Positions 24,070 through 36,035 of a stretch of DNA of 64,000 nt are shown one piece after another. A model generated the notes under the pieces. It ran no database searches. It saw nothing but the letters and a program-made list of their open reading frames with translations, and was not told the DNA's origin. This stretch comes from Histoplasma ohiense (lineage: Eukaryota; Ascomycota; Eurotiomycetes; Onygenales; Ajellomycetaceae). Within the stretch, counting starts at the first letter, position 1; each line of letters starts with the position of its first letter. A program made the position numbers and the translations under genes. The stretch covers positions 2,666,001-2,730,000 of the forward strand of contig JAEVHH010000003.1 of NCBI GenBank assembly GCA_017607445.1, written 5' to 3'.

Positions 24070-24670
24070 TCATTGAAGATCTGAATCAGAAAGTCTGCAA
24101 AGAGTATTTCTTGCTAGAGATGAACTAATCATTACATCTGATTTCTCAAGTCTGACAGATTCTGGCTGCTTGCTCATCTGACTACACTTTGTCAAAGATT
24201 TTTTCATATCAGTATGTGTCATCTTGATGATCTTAGATTGCTTTGATCTCAATCTACAACAATTATTCTTTTTTGAGATCTGTGTAGCAGATGAAGGAGA
24301 ATCAGATGATGATGTAGAAAGACTTATAACTAATTCACTATTGCTTACTGATTGTAGATTTTCATTTGAAGAAACTTTCAGTGAAGCTGAGAGAAAGTCA
24401 GTATCTTCATCTGAAGATATTTATTCTCCACAGAGGCTTTCTGACTCTGCAACAATAGAATTGATGTGGAATACAAATAGAGTACTTTCAGCTTCTAGTA
24501 TAGACATATTTGTATCAATCACAATAGAAGAACTGTGATTTGACTGTAGAGCATTTCTAGCTTTCAGTATACTTAATAAAGCAAAATTTATTGTGTCAAC
24601 AGATGATTCATTCAACAAAATGATGAATCAGAGAAAATAGTCATTGAGACTTGTAGTCAAAGACAGTTGC
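24070..24670 (-). pseudogene. 3' part of unknown gene split by element N
   Basis: The minus-strand frame runs from the insertion point to about 24070. It reads LSLTTSLNDYFL, then LLNESSVDTINFALLSILKA, then a Ser-rich acidic part and a Lys-rich part. It has a TGA near 24630 and a TAA near 24419. It joins in frame to 46469-46664 when N is removed. I do not recognise the protein. Confidence 0.5.
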
Positions 24671-24940
24671 TGTGAGATGTAGTGACAGTGTGAAGAGTAA
24701 CAGTAGAAGATAGTTTATAGTGTAGTGGAGATAATAGTAATATATTGTAAAGTGTAGTATAGTAGTGTAATGTAGTGTAGTGTAGCTAATCACTAAGAAA
24801 GAAAAGAAAGAGAAAGAAGATGTGCAAAATACATACATCAATATATATATATACATATAGAAATAGTGGTAGTGAGAGTATAATGAAAAGAGATAAGAAT
24901 AAGCAAAGATAATAAGAAAATAATAAATAAGTGTATTACA
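24671..24940 (-). repeat. 3' LTR of N
   Basis: The LTR is 270 bp. At 24786-24794 it has CTAATCACT, the complement of the primer-binding site AGTGATTAG at 39037-39045. It contains GTGTA-rich short repeats. Confidence 0.9.
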
Positions 24941-25287
24941 ATTGTCTCTCTTTTTTATAAGAGCTGCTCTCAGTAATTGTATAGATTGCTTGTTAGTAGA
25001 TAATCACATTTCTGTATTGTAAGTTTCATTTGTTGATAGCAGTGTATCAATTGCATCCTCTAGATAGCTTGTATACACATTGTTATCAATTTTCTAATGA
25101 GATGAAATTGGTGAATTCTTTGGTTGCTAGAGGTTGCATGCAGAGAAGCAAAAAGAATTTTTTTTCTCTTAAAGATTTCTCTTCTCTTTTAACTTGATCA
25201 TCATCAAAGCTTCTTATCTTTCTGCTGCAATTTTTCATCTTCAATAAAAAAAAAATTTTTAAATTTTTATATTGTTATTCTTCCTCC

Positions 25288-25291
<4 letters not shown>

Positions 25292-25326
<35 letters not shown>
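25292..25326 (+). repeat. 35-base T run
   Basis: An unbroken run of about 35 T lies eight bases before the first ATG of the antisense gene of N. It could serve as a nucleosome-free promoter tract, or be slippage. Confidence 0.8.
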
Positions 25327-25329
<3 letters not shown>

Positions 25330-25334
25330 TCAAA

Positions 25335-26355
25335 ATGAGCTCTCTTGATTACTCTGATTTTAAGTAAGTTGTTTCTTGAGCACTTATCATGTATTATTGT
25401 TGGTGTTCCTTGCCAGTGGTGTTATTAGTGTGGTCATGTGCGCCACTAGCTTGTTTCCATATAGCACCATTCACTATTCACTTATTATATTGCTCTAGAT
25501 TTAGCTCTAATTATGTGATGTACAACAGTCAGATTCCATGTGAATGTTGTGTCTCTAGACTTGAGAACATCAATTTTTGATGTGCATTGAGATCAAATGT
25601 TTGAAAATGTTGTGAGATTTGTGTCTCTGCAGAGAAATTCTGCAAATCTGTGAGTAATTCTCTTTAATTTTTATTTCCTTTTTTTTTTCTTCAAATTTGC
25701 TTTTGAATAGATAGTAGTGCTCTTAGCAATGTTGATATACTGATAATGATGTTAGATGTGTGATACATCTCTTCTGAGATGCATTATGCATGGGTGAGCA
25801 TTTATCTTCATAGAGGTAGTGGCTGAGAAGGATATGATCAGTTACAAAAGTTGTCTTTGTTGTTTAGTTAAATAATTGAATGCATCTCATTTGATGATGC
25901 TGTCTGCTCAGAGCAGAGCAGAGATGAATGCTCTATAATTTCAGCACTGAGTGATAGCTGAGTCTGCAGAGATGCAGATTTTGAAGACTGTGATTGTATC
26001 TGATTCTTTCAGAGCAGAGATGTTAGAGAAAGAGAAGGATGTGAAGAAGAATATGAGAATTTTGAAAGTGATGAGCTTCAGAGACTCTGTGATGAAGAAG
26101 TCAGCTGAGAAGAGATTGACTGAAAAGAGGTTGAAGAAGTTGATTGAAGAGAGGTTGAAGGAGTTAGCTGAAGAGTCAATGAAGAAGATTGTGAAAACTT
26201 CAGCAGTGAAGACAGTGGAATATGAGAGATATGAGTCTTATGATGTGAAGATGTGAAAGAAGATCATGAAGAGAGAGGCCTTTCTTCAGTGAGTATGTCA
26301 GTGAATGAGAGGGTTGATGAAGAAGAGTAGAGAGAAAAAAGCAAATATTCTGTAA
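25335..26355 (+). pseudogene. Antisense accessory gene of N (Cys-rich, then Lys/Glu-rich helix)
   Basis: ATG 25335 starts a short exon followed by a GTAAGT donor at 25364. The next part reads IPCECCVSRLENINF, then (TGA)CALRSNV, then (TGA)KCCEICVSAEKFC (25530-25650), a C-x2-C ... C-x2-C-x6-C cluster. A GTGAGT donor follows at once, as in the E-family gene. After a T-rich intron a Lys/Glu-rich coiled-coil region (25951-26256) continues to a stop near 26355. The exact exon joins are not certain because the first splice does not keep the Cys frame. It lies, as in E1-E4, between the chromodomain and the 3' LTR on the strand opposite to gag-pol. Confidence 0.5.
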
Positions 26356-26699
26356 AAGAGACATTTGCTGATGTCTTTGTGTCTGAAATGAGACTCAGTG
26401 CTTCACAAGTATCAGAGGCAGCATAAGAAGAGAGTGACAGAGAGAGAATGAGAGAGATGATAAAAAGAGAAATGAAAGTGAGAGATGAGAGATGTTGAGA
26501 TGAGAGTGAATGAACTGAGAATCTTTAGACTTTTCTTAGAACCTGTTTTCTTTGTCTTTTTCTTGTCTGTATTTTTTATTTTTTGTATTTATTATACTCA
26601 AATTGAATTTTTTCCTTTTTCTCTTTTCTCTGATAAAATCCTTAAAAAAAAAAAAATACATTTGATTGAAGTTTGAGTGAAATTTGTGTTTCTAGTGTT

Positions 26700-29156
26700 T
26701 TTAGATTTAAGATTTGCACTTCTGACATCTTTTGACTTGATGTTTGCACTTTTGATGTTTGAAAGTATGTTGATTTTGTATTTGTTGTTTGTTTTCTTGT
26801 TTGAGGAAGATTTCAAATGTCTGAGTGTTCAATATGTTTTCTTTCAGTTTTCATGTATCATCACTAGAATTTCAATCTGTTCATCTCACAAAATATTCTG
26901 AAGGTTTGTTTTTTTGTTGTTGTTTTTCAAGAATTTCTTCAATTTGATATTCTTTTTCACTGTCAATAAGTTCTGATTCTGATTCTGATAAAGCTTCATT
27001 TCTGCAGTTGTATGACTTCAATAAAGATACATGGAATACAGAATGAATGCTTCTATATGAAGATGGCAGTTCTAGTTTGTATACTTGTTTTCTGATGATA
27101 TTCAGAATTTTAAAGAGTCCAACATATTTATGATTGAGTTTGTGAACTGAGTGCAGCAATCAGAGATTTTTTGTATTGAGTATGATATAGTCATCTATTT
27201 TAAATTGTTGAGGCTTATGTTTTACATTGTAATAGATTTTCTGTGCTTGTTGTGTCTTTTGTAGATTTTTGATGAGCTTATAATGTGTTTTCTCAATATG
27301 TTTTGCACAGCTAGCAGCATGTATGATGATCAGTTGTGGTGGTTTGCTGATATTAATTTTCAAATCAGATTGATATCTCATTAAGACTTCTGTGGATGCC
27401 ATTTCAGTAGAGGCATGTTGAGAGATATTGTAAACAAACTGCATCAGCAGTAGTCAGCATGCTCAGTCATCTTGATGATAGTTGATAAAGCATTGAAGAT
27501 AATGTTTCAAAGTTTGATTTTATTGTTTCATTTGATCATCTGTTTGAGAGTGAAAGGCTGTTGAAAGTTTCTGGTGTGTGTCTAGCATATAACAAAAGGT
27601 GGATCAATAATGGCTTGTAAACAGTGAATCTCAATTGAATATATGGTTTTTGAGTACTCTGTAAATTGTATAGAATTTGATATAAACAATTTCCACTAGT
27701 TCATCAGCTGTAATGTTTTTGATGCAAGAAATATAGATTGTAAACTTGGTATATATATCCACAATCATTAAAATTGCATTGTAGGTTTGATGGAGAAATG
27801 TAGAGACTGACAAGTCTGTAATAAAATTTATAGTAATGGATTCAAAAGAATTTGATGATAAGAAGATTGTATTCAATTCTCTATATTGTCTGTGCTGTTT
27901 TGGCTTTACTCTTTGACAAGTATCACAAGTGGATATATAATCTTTGATATTTCTGACTAGCTCATATCAATAGTATTTGTTCTGAATGCTGTCTATGAAC
28001 TTTTTTATACCAAAGTGACCCCTCTGTGAATCATTATGATTTGCATTGATAATTTCATCAATGAGTGTCTTTTGTTGAGGGACATATATGCAATCATCAG
28101 TATGCAATATATCATTCTCAGAAATTGTCTATAGCATATTTTCAGCAACAGTCATATTCTTCTCTTTTATCTTCTCTCTTTGCTCAGCAACAAAAGAATC
28201 AATCTTCTGTGCTTTACTCAGAAATGAGATGAAAAATTCAGACATTTCTGTATATGCTGAGTCTTCAAGAATAGTCTTATTGACTGCAATTCAGAGTATA
28301 TATTGCTCAACATGCAATGAAGGGAAAGAGTTTACACAAGAGATAGAAGATGTTGATGTATGAAGCACTTTTCACTCATTAAAAGAAGCATTTTGCTCAT
28401 TAGAGATTCATGCACAGACTACATCAGAAGAAATATCATTTTGAAAAGAAGTATCAGTTTTTCAGTCTAGTCTAACTCCATGTTTCAGCTTCTGTTGCAG
28501 AGTAGATAATATAGTTTGATTATTATAGACCTCACTGTAGTCTGCACAACAACTGAGCTCATCAGCTGAATTCTTTGATTCAGAGTGATGCAGTAATACA
28601 AAATTATAAGCAGATAAAACTTCCACTCATCTGATCTGATGTCTGTTCAGTTTCTTAGTCATCATAAAGTACTGCAGATTGATATGATCAGATCAGACTT
28701 GAATTGAATACTGACTTCTCTTCAGATAGTGTCTTCAATTTTTAAATGCTGCTACAATAGCCAAGAGTTCTTTATCATGAGTATCATAATGTGTTTCCAC
28801 ATCAATCAACTTTCTTGATCAGAAAGCAACTGAATGTCAGTGTTCATTATTCTGCAACTGTGACAGAATAGCAGTGACTGTAAAAGTGAATACATCAGAT
28901 TTGATCTGAATACACTGAGCTGAATCAAAATGAGCTAATAGAGAAGCACATATAAAGCATAATTTGAGCTCATCAAACGCACTTTGAACATCTTCTGTTC
29001 ATATAAAAGTGACTTTTCTTTCCCTCTTCTTGCTCTCTTTTGTAAGTTTGAATAATGGGGCTGCAATAGAGGAGAAAGACTTAATAAATCATCAATAGAA
29101 ATTAGCAAAGCTCAAGAAGAATTGAATCTCTTTAATTGATTTAGATGTAGATCATT
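26700..29156 (-). pseudogene. pol of N, 3' part: RNase H, integrase, chromodomain
   Basis: From the E2 insertion point the minus frame gives the end of reverse transcriptase, then RNase H with HDKELLAIVAAF (about 28760). An integrase zinc finger follows (H...H about 28030; CDTCQRVK about 27910). The integrase core has NFITDLS (about 27820) and LSTAFHSQTDDQ (about 27570). The C-terminal segment SIHSVFHVSLLKSYN leads to a chromodomain, YQIEEILEKQQQKNKPSEYF (about 26890-26950). Chromodomains steer integration to marked chromatin. Stops are nearly all UGA. Confidence 0.85.
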
Positions 29157-29427
29157 TGTAATAGGCGCAACGGAGATATCTATATTAGGAAATAGCTATA
29201 TGGCGATAGAAGAACACAGAACACACCAGAATTAATGAGGAGGGGCATAGCGCACGGCACCATAGGCGGCCATAGCACATGGAGGTCGCCTATATAATGC
29301 TCGCTGATATCCATAGATATTAGGAGATCAGTGATTAGCTTTGAATAATAGAGATTGCTACCTTCTTAACATCCTACATGCGTACTTCACACTACTCCCA
29401 TAATTATACCTACAACCATCTCTTACA
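29157..29427 (+). repeat. 5' LTR of E2, with TATA box and transcript-start segment
   Basis: The LTR begins TGTAATAGGCG and ends TCTTACA. TATATAA at 29291-29297 is a likely TATA box. AGTGATTAG at 29330-29338, 39 bases further on, would lie near the 5' end of the element RNA and is complementary to CTAATCACT at 29431-29439. Confidence 0.9.
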
Positions 29428-29430
29428 ATT

Positions 29431-29439
29431 CTAATCACT
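29431..29439 (+). promoter_or_regulatory. Candidate self-priming primer-binding site of E2
   Basis: CTAATCACT starts three bases after the LTR, the usual place of a primer-binding site. It does not begin TGG as a tRNA 3'-end site would. It is the exact complement of AGTGATTAG in the LTR (29330-29338). Tf1-type chromoviruses are known to prime from the 5' end of their own RNA. Confidence 0.5.
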
Positions 29440-29532
29440 CATAACTTTATTTGAGTGGTCCGTTGTTACACACACCTACAATAAAGCACACAATGTTAGT
29501 TAAAACATGCAACATTAGTTAAAACATGCAAG

Positions 29533-30591
29533 ATGATCTCAACACACACAAGATCTCTTGAAAATCAATCTGAATCCTCTACTGCCTCCAATGATCACAA
29601 TGCGCATTTGCAACAGTTGAATGATCAAATTCATGAACAAGAGCAGCAATTAGCTATTCTGCATGCACAACAGCAACTCAACAAGTTGGAAGTGCAGATT
29701 CATGGAGATACTCTTATCAAGCCTCAATTAACCCAGAATACCACCACAGAACCACCGCAAAATCAATCTGCAAACAATATGAATGATGATAATGAAACAC
29801 CACCGAGGTTGGAGATTAAGGACTATTATTGAGGAAAAAATATGTTAGAATTCAAGGACTATAAAGATTGCATGCTGACTCTCTTTACATGCCACCGCTG
29901 GTATTATTGAAAGAAAGAACACAAGATAAATGATGCTAAACTCTACCTTGACACCCATGTTAAGCAGAAATGATTGAATTTTGTATCATTGTATGAGAGA
30001 CATGAAGGAGCAACACCATTGACTTTTGATGATATGTTATCACATCTAGAAATGCAAATTAACAATCCACAGAACCAGCACCAATTGGCAAGCCAAAAAT
30101 TTCAAGATGCAAAGCAACAAGAATGACAATTGATACACAATTTCTCTAAATATCTCAAAGACTGGGAATACTACTTACCCCCATATAGCAAAGAACAAAG
30201 AATGGATAACTTGCATAGTAAGATGTTGAAGATATTACACACTGAACTCAACTGTTGAAATCAAGAGCCTCAGAACTACAAAGAGTTGCTTTGAACTCTA
30301 CAGACTCTCAAGAAAAATATGTCAGAGCAACAGCATGCTATTCACAAAGAAAGATCTGCAATATTCATAGAGAATCAGTGTTGTTCTGATAAATCTAGCA
30401 ACTGTCAGAACAAGAGGAAATGAGAGGAACAAATGGATTCAACTGAACAAATCAAGAAAGATAAATATAACTGAATGAAGAAGTGTTCTCACTGTCATAA
30501 GAAGAATCATATTGCAAATGATTGTTGGATGTTACACTCTGAAAAGCACAACCAAGTTCAACAAGCAAAAAACCAGCAATCTCAATTGTAG
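29533..30591 (+). pseudogene. gag of E2
   Basis: ATG 29533 begins a Gln-rich, helical N-terminus (HEQEQQLAILHAQQQLNKLE). The middle has the Ty3-type capsid region around NMLEFKDYKDCMLTLF. A CCHC zinc knuckle, CSHCHKKNHIANDC, lies at about 30484-30525. The frame ends at TAG 30589-30591. Premature stops are TGA. By family, it forms the virus-like particle and packages RNA. Confidence 0.8.
30567..30573 (+). promoter_or_regulatory. -1 ribosomal frameshift heptamer A AAA AAC
   Basis: The gag codons here are GCA AAA AAC, so the heptamer A AAA AAC is in the correct phase. A -1 slip moves reading straight into the pol frame (CCA GCA ATC ...), while gag ends 18 bases later at TAG. E1 and E3 have A AAA AAT at the same place. 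Confidence 0.75.
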
Positions 30592-33500
30592 GAGCAGCTG
30601 CTGCATTGGGAATATGAACAACTAGACTGTGAGATAAACAATTATTGATGATGAATACATGAATGCTGACAGAAGTGGGATGGTCGATGGTGTGGACACT
30701 AGTGAATTCTAGCATGGATGTGAACTTCATGTCCCACACCTGGGCATCAAAATATTTCTCAAAGACAGAAGGTAAACCAAAAGTGGTGGAAGCAGTTGAT
30801 AATCATAAGATTAAATCATATGAACAACAAAGAGCTGCAATGAAGATTATCAATGATGAACATGTTCTCCAAGAAGGATTCCACCATTTCAAAGAGGCTG
30901 ACATTAGTGGATATGATGTAATTTTGAGCATGCTGTGGTTGAAAGCTGTGAACTCTGATATCGACTGGGTGTGAAGATGCTGAATCTATAGAAAAGCATC
31001 AAATATTAATCATGTGCATCTGAATACTGCTAAAGAATTTGCAACACTAATTGATGATGGCAATATTATATTCACTGCTTTATCATTACAAACTGCAAGT
31101 GCAGCAACTGAGCCAAATATCTCAGATGATTATAAAGATTATCTTGATGTATTTCAAGAAGACATATCTGATGCAGAACATGCATCTCATGATCATGCTA
31201 TAGAGCTCAAACCTGGCAAGGAACCCTCATATCAACTGATATATAACTTATCACCTCAAGAACTCTCTGTCCTCCAAGAATATATTGAAAAGATGTTAGA
31301 GAAGAATTGGATATGTTCATCCAAGAGCCCAGTCAATGCATCAGTATTATTCACACCAAAGAAAGATGGAACTCTGCATCTTTGCATAGATTATCAAGGA
31401 TTGAATGAAATAATGGTCAAGAATCAATATCCACTGCCCTTGATAAGTGAAATACTTGATAGATTAGCAGGTGTCAAAATATATATACAACTGGATCTGA
31501 GAGACACATATCATAGAATTTGCATACAAGCAGAGGATGAATGGAAAACAGCATTTTGAACACAATATGGACACTTTGAATATCTAGTCTTACCTTTTGG
31601 GCTAATCAATGCCCCTGCAACCTTTCAATCTTATATCAACAAAGCCCTCAGTGACCTTTTAGATGTATATTGTGTGGCTTATCTTGATGATATTGTAATC
31701 TATTCAAACACACTTGATGAACATGTCGTCCATGTTAAGAACATGCTGGAACGGTTAAGGTGATGGAGACTATATGCCAAACTTAGTAAGTGTATATTCC
31801 ACACAACAGAAATTGGATTTTTGGGTTTTGTGGTTACCACACAGAGCATTACTGTCAAGAAACACCACATCAACACAATCCTAGATTGGCCAGAACCACA
31901 AACTATAAACAAATTGCAAATATTTCTAGAATTCATCAATTTCTATCATCAATTCATATACAAGTTCTCAATAATAACAGCACCCCTGACTGAATTGTTA
32001 AAAGATTATGAAATGAAAAGGGGGAAGAATAACACACCTGTTCAGTTAGACAATAACTGCAAGCATGCAATTTTGCAGTTAAAAGAATGCTTTACAAAAG
32101 CATCATTGTTGATCCACTTTGATCCACAGTGAAAACTCCATATAGAAACAGACGGATCTGGTGTTGCAATTGCTGCAGTAATATCACAATTAATGAATGA
32201 TGATCACTGACACCCAATCATGTTTTGGTCTAGAAAGCTCACAGAAACAGAAAGATGTTATCAAACATATAATCTAGAAATGTTGCTGATTGTAGAAGCT
32301 TTCAGACAATGACACCACTACTTACACAGTAGCAGGCATCCAATAACTGTTTTATCTGACCATGTCAATCTCTGATGCTTCATGACAATGAAGCAGCTAA
32401 ATGAGTGTCAGATTTGCTGGATGGAAATGCTCTCAGCATTCAATTTTGAAATAGAGCACCATTCTGAGAAAAATAATCCCACAGATGCATCAAGTCATCA
32501 CTCAGATTTTGTAAAACACACAACTCTCTTGATGGAGCTCTCTACTCTGCAAGAGAAGCTGTGTAAGAGGATCTTTAAGTCACTAAAAACAAAAGAAAAC
32601 ACAAAGTTAGATCAATGTGTCAAGATGATGTGAAAAGATCTGCAAGTTAATGAAAATTATTGAGTGAAGAGATCTGTAGTCATTGATGACAACAATCTCT
32701 GCAGAATAAAGAATGCATCTGTGGATGAGAATGAGATTGCAGATGTTATGAGATTAAATCTAGAGACTCTGATGCCATGAATTCTAGTCATCAAAGTATT
32801 TGAGTCTGAGACAGTCTATCACAAAGAGATAGCTGAATCTATCATTGAACTCTTACTGCAGATTCAGAATAGAGACACTGGCATGTCTGAACTTCACAGA
32901 AGACTAGAGATGAATGATACTAGTGTAGATAATCATTCAATCTGAGCAGTAGATAAAGATGACCTGCTCAGAAAAGATGATAAAGTCTACATACCACAAG
33001 ATAAGGCTGTAAGACATGAAATAATGAAAATGAATCACAATGATCCCCAAGATGGCCATTTTGAACATGACAAAACCATTGAAGTGATCAAATGCAAGTA
33101 CTTGTGGCATGGTATGAGCGATGAGATTGCAGAATATGTGAGAACTTGTGATGTTTGCCAATGTGTCAAGATACCACAGCACAAGCCATACAGATTGCTA
33201 CAACCACATTCAATACCAGATAAGAAATGGCATACAATTAGCATGGACTTTATTGAAGGCCTGTCAGATAATAAAAAGGGAAGTCAAACCTATAATACTA
33301 TTGTTGTATTTGTTGATTTATTCACCAAATGAGCCATAATTGTGCCCACATCTTCAGAGCTAGATGCAGAAGAACTCATGGATATTATTGTATGAAGAAT
33401 TGTGAAGAACTTTGGCCTACCTGCAAACATTATTAGTGACTGAGATTCATTAATAAATAGCAAGTTTTGGTCAACATTATGTTATCTGCTCCATATTCAA

Positions 33501-34322
33501 CAAAAATTATCGACGGCATTCCACCTGCAAACCGACAGCCAGACAGAACAATTGAACCAGGTGATTGAACATTATCTTTGCACATATTGCAGCTATCAGC
33601 AAGATAATTGGATAGAATGGATTCCTCTGATGCAATGGGCATATAACAACACCTTCCACACATTGATAAAAATGACACCATCTGAAGCAATGATCGGCCG
33701 ACCAACTGAACTTTGCATAGATGTGGAACCCCCAAGCACAGGCATGTCAAAATCAGCAATGGAACAAGTGGAACAGATGAAGCAAGCAGAGAACAAAATC
33801 TGAGAATGTCTGGAAACTGTCAAAGCAGCTGAGAAAAAGTATTATGATCAGCATCATATATCAAAAAGCTTTAAGATAGAGGACTGAGTAATGCTGCATG
33901 CAAAAAATATATCCATCTTGCAACTCTCACCCAAACTAGATCATCAATTTTTGAGTCCCTTCCAAATAATTGATATCCACAGTACACAGGCGTACAAACT
34001 GAAACTCACACTGCAATATAAAGGAATTCATCCCATATTCCATGTTTCCCTTCTCAAACCATATCACGCATGCGACAGACAAATCCCGCAAGCAGAACTG
34101 ATAATTATAGACACACAAGAGGAATGAAAAGTTGAAGCTATATTAGACAAATGTCAGTACCACAGTCAAACACAATATCTTGTCAAATGAAAAGATTGTA
34201 CAGATGCAGATAATTCTTGAGAACTCAAGGAAAACTTGATGAACAGTCAGAAGTACTTGGAACAGTTTAATAAAATCTATCAGAAGTCAGTCAGTAAATG
34301 AAAATGAAGAAGACAATGATGA
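30573..34322 (+). pseudogene. pol of E2: protease, RT, RNase H, integrase, chromodomain
   Basis: A single frame of about 1250 codons is interrupted, as far as I read, only by UGA. Domains in order: protease, with LVNSS where LVDSG is expected (about 30702); reverse transcriptase with YLDDIVIYS (about 31680); RNase H with ETDGSGVAIAAV (about 32140-32180); integrase zinc finger (HFEH ... CDVC, 33055-33160); integrase core with SMDFIEGL and FHLQTDGQTEQ; segment HPIFHVSLLKPY (about 34030-34070); chromodomain (about 34126-34290) in which all three expected Trp codons read TGA. Pol ends about 22 bp from the stop of the antisense gene. Confidence 0.88.
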
Positions 34323-34344
34323 CTGCTGAATATATTTATTCTGC

Positions 34345-35486
34345 TCAGAGATTAAAAAACAGATCTGCCTCAGCTTGGCCAGTGTCATTCAAGAAATTGT
34401 CACCAAAACAAATCTGCTTATTATCCTGAATTTCCTCAACTGGCAAAGCACAATGTTTCAACAATGACTTGAGAGCTGTGACTGATGATGTAACCACTGA
34501 AACCTCATCAACCACCATTTCAGCTGAAGCCTCAGAAGAACCATCTCATTGAATCTCTCAAATCTTCACAGCAAAGAATCTAACCACTGCAGTCACAGCA
34601 TTCTGCAAAATGTCAATGTTCAAAATGTCCACATCAGCAACAATTAGATCCTCAGCAGTGTTGATAACTGTCTGAGCCAATTCAACAGCATCCACTGACA
34701 TCTAATAGAAAGTTAATATTATATACCATAAAAACATTTGTTTTGAATAATAACTTATCAGAACACAGACATGCTTTGTCACTGAGCAGTGCTTGCATTT
34801 TTTGCATCAACCCTCAGCAGACTCACAATGATGATGAAGGGACATTGTCAAATGTCAAATACAACAACAGCAATATGCTGCTGCATTTCTTTCTAACACT
34901 TCAACAGAACCATCTGCTTCCTCATCTTTGTCTACATTATCAGTCAACTCAAATAACATACCAAGATCTTGACTCAGTGAGGATGACACTGATGTAATAG
35001 CAGGATGTGAAAACACACTTTCTGAAACATTGCTATAATCAAATGCCACATTCTGCTGTGACAACAGATCATCAGAGTTCACATAGAATTCTAGAACCCC
35101 ACCTGCATTCTCATAGACCTGCACATCAAGTACAAACCTCACAACAGCAGTTTGATACATGGCAAATCTCTCATCTGAAACTTCATCAGAGAGCAGCATC
35201 TCATGAAATTCATCAATCAAAGATTGATCAGTTTTGTGAAAGCACTCAGGCATCTATAACCTGTTAGCACTCATAACAACTTCAGTTTAAGAAAACTTAC
35301 AGCAGCACAACTTCTATTTGATATATAGCAGATGTGACAGTGTGTCTGTCCATCATTCACAAAGCAAGAGTATACTGAGGGGTTCTGCAACCTCTCCAGA
35401 CAACCCAAGCAAATGCTCTCAATGACAGACAGCATATCACTCTTCATAGACTTCAAACCAGCAATGGAAACAGCTGGTTCTGACAT
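34345..35486 (-). pseudogene. Antisense spliced accessory gene of E2, best copy
   Basis: Exons are 35486-35301, 35253-34759 and 34701-34345, with introns of 47 and 57 bp. Exon 1 reads MSEPAVSVAG-like sequence and ends CHICYISNRSCAA. Exon 2 has an acidic helical core and the Cys/His cluster AAAYCCCCI, HHHCESAE, CKKCKHCSV. The intron 2 donor here reads GATAAG rather than GTAAG: comparison with E1 implies an ancestral CCG-GTAAGT in which a G became A. The product would be about 345 residues. Nothing in it resembles gag, pol or env. A zinc-binding nucleic-acid or chromatin-associated protein is possible; the function is unknown. Confidence 0.75.
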
Positions 35487-36035
35487 TCTATCATAACTTT
35501 AATCAGTACCAAGACCTTGTTCAAAGAGGAGGAGAAGCAAAAAGCAAAAGCAACAAGAAAGAAAAACAGATGTTGAAGATTGAAATCAATATTGCAATGT
35601 TGATCAAAGGGATTGCAACAACACAAAACTCAACCCAAAATGGAAAACACAATCACACAATCAAAACTTCAAATTTCACAATAAAAATTGCATAGAAAGA
35701 TACAGCATACTTTATTTGATAAATTGATGTATTCTTTTTTAATAAAAAATTGTTAGTGGTGATGTTGGTGATGATTTTCAGTGGAGTGCAATTTTTGGTG
35801 CAAAAGTCAAAGGAAAGAGATTCAGAAGTTGTGCCTAAATCATGATTGGACTGCATTGACACCAAAGATGGAAAAATGTTCTTCTGAAACAACAACACTT
35901 CAGAATTAACCTCAACAATTAATCCAGCCCAATCCTGCAAACTCTATACAATATTAACCACACAGCACATGTTACAAACTTCGCACATTGCAGTAAGAAG
36001 CTCTGAGAACCAGGCCTTTGAAGAAGGGAGATAAT

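Noticed and set aside
29428..29460. Hairpin CACTCA ... TGAGTG after the 5' LTR of E2.
   Set aside because: The left arm is not kept in E1 or E3, so it is not a conserved structure; the CTAATCACT word in it is better explained as a priming site.
30452..30739. Reverse-strand ORF of 95 codons across the gag/pol junction of E2, also seen in E1 and E3.
   Set aside because: It is the complement of the zinc knuckle and protease region, has no introns or conserved start, and exists because TGA-rich decay on one strand leaves the other open.
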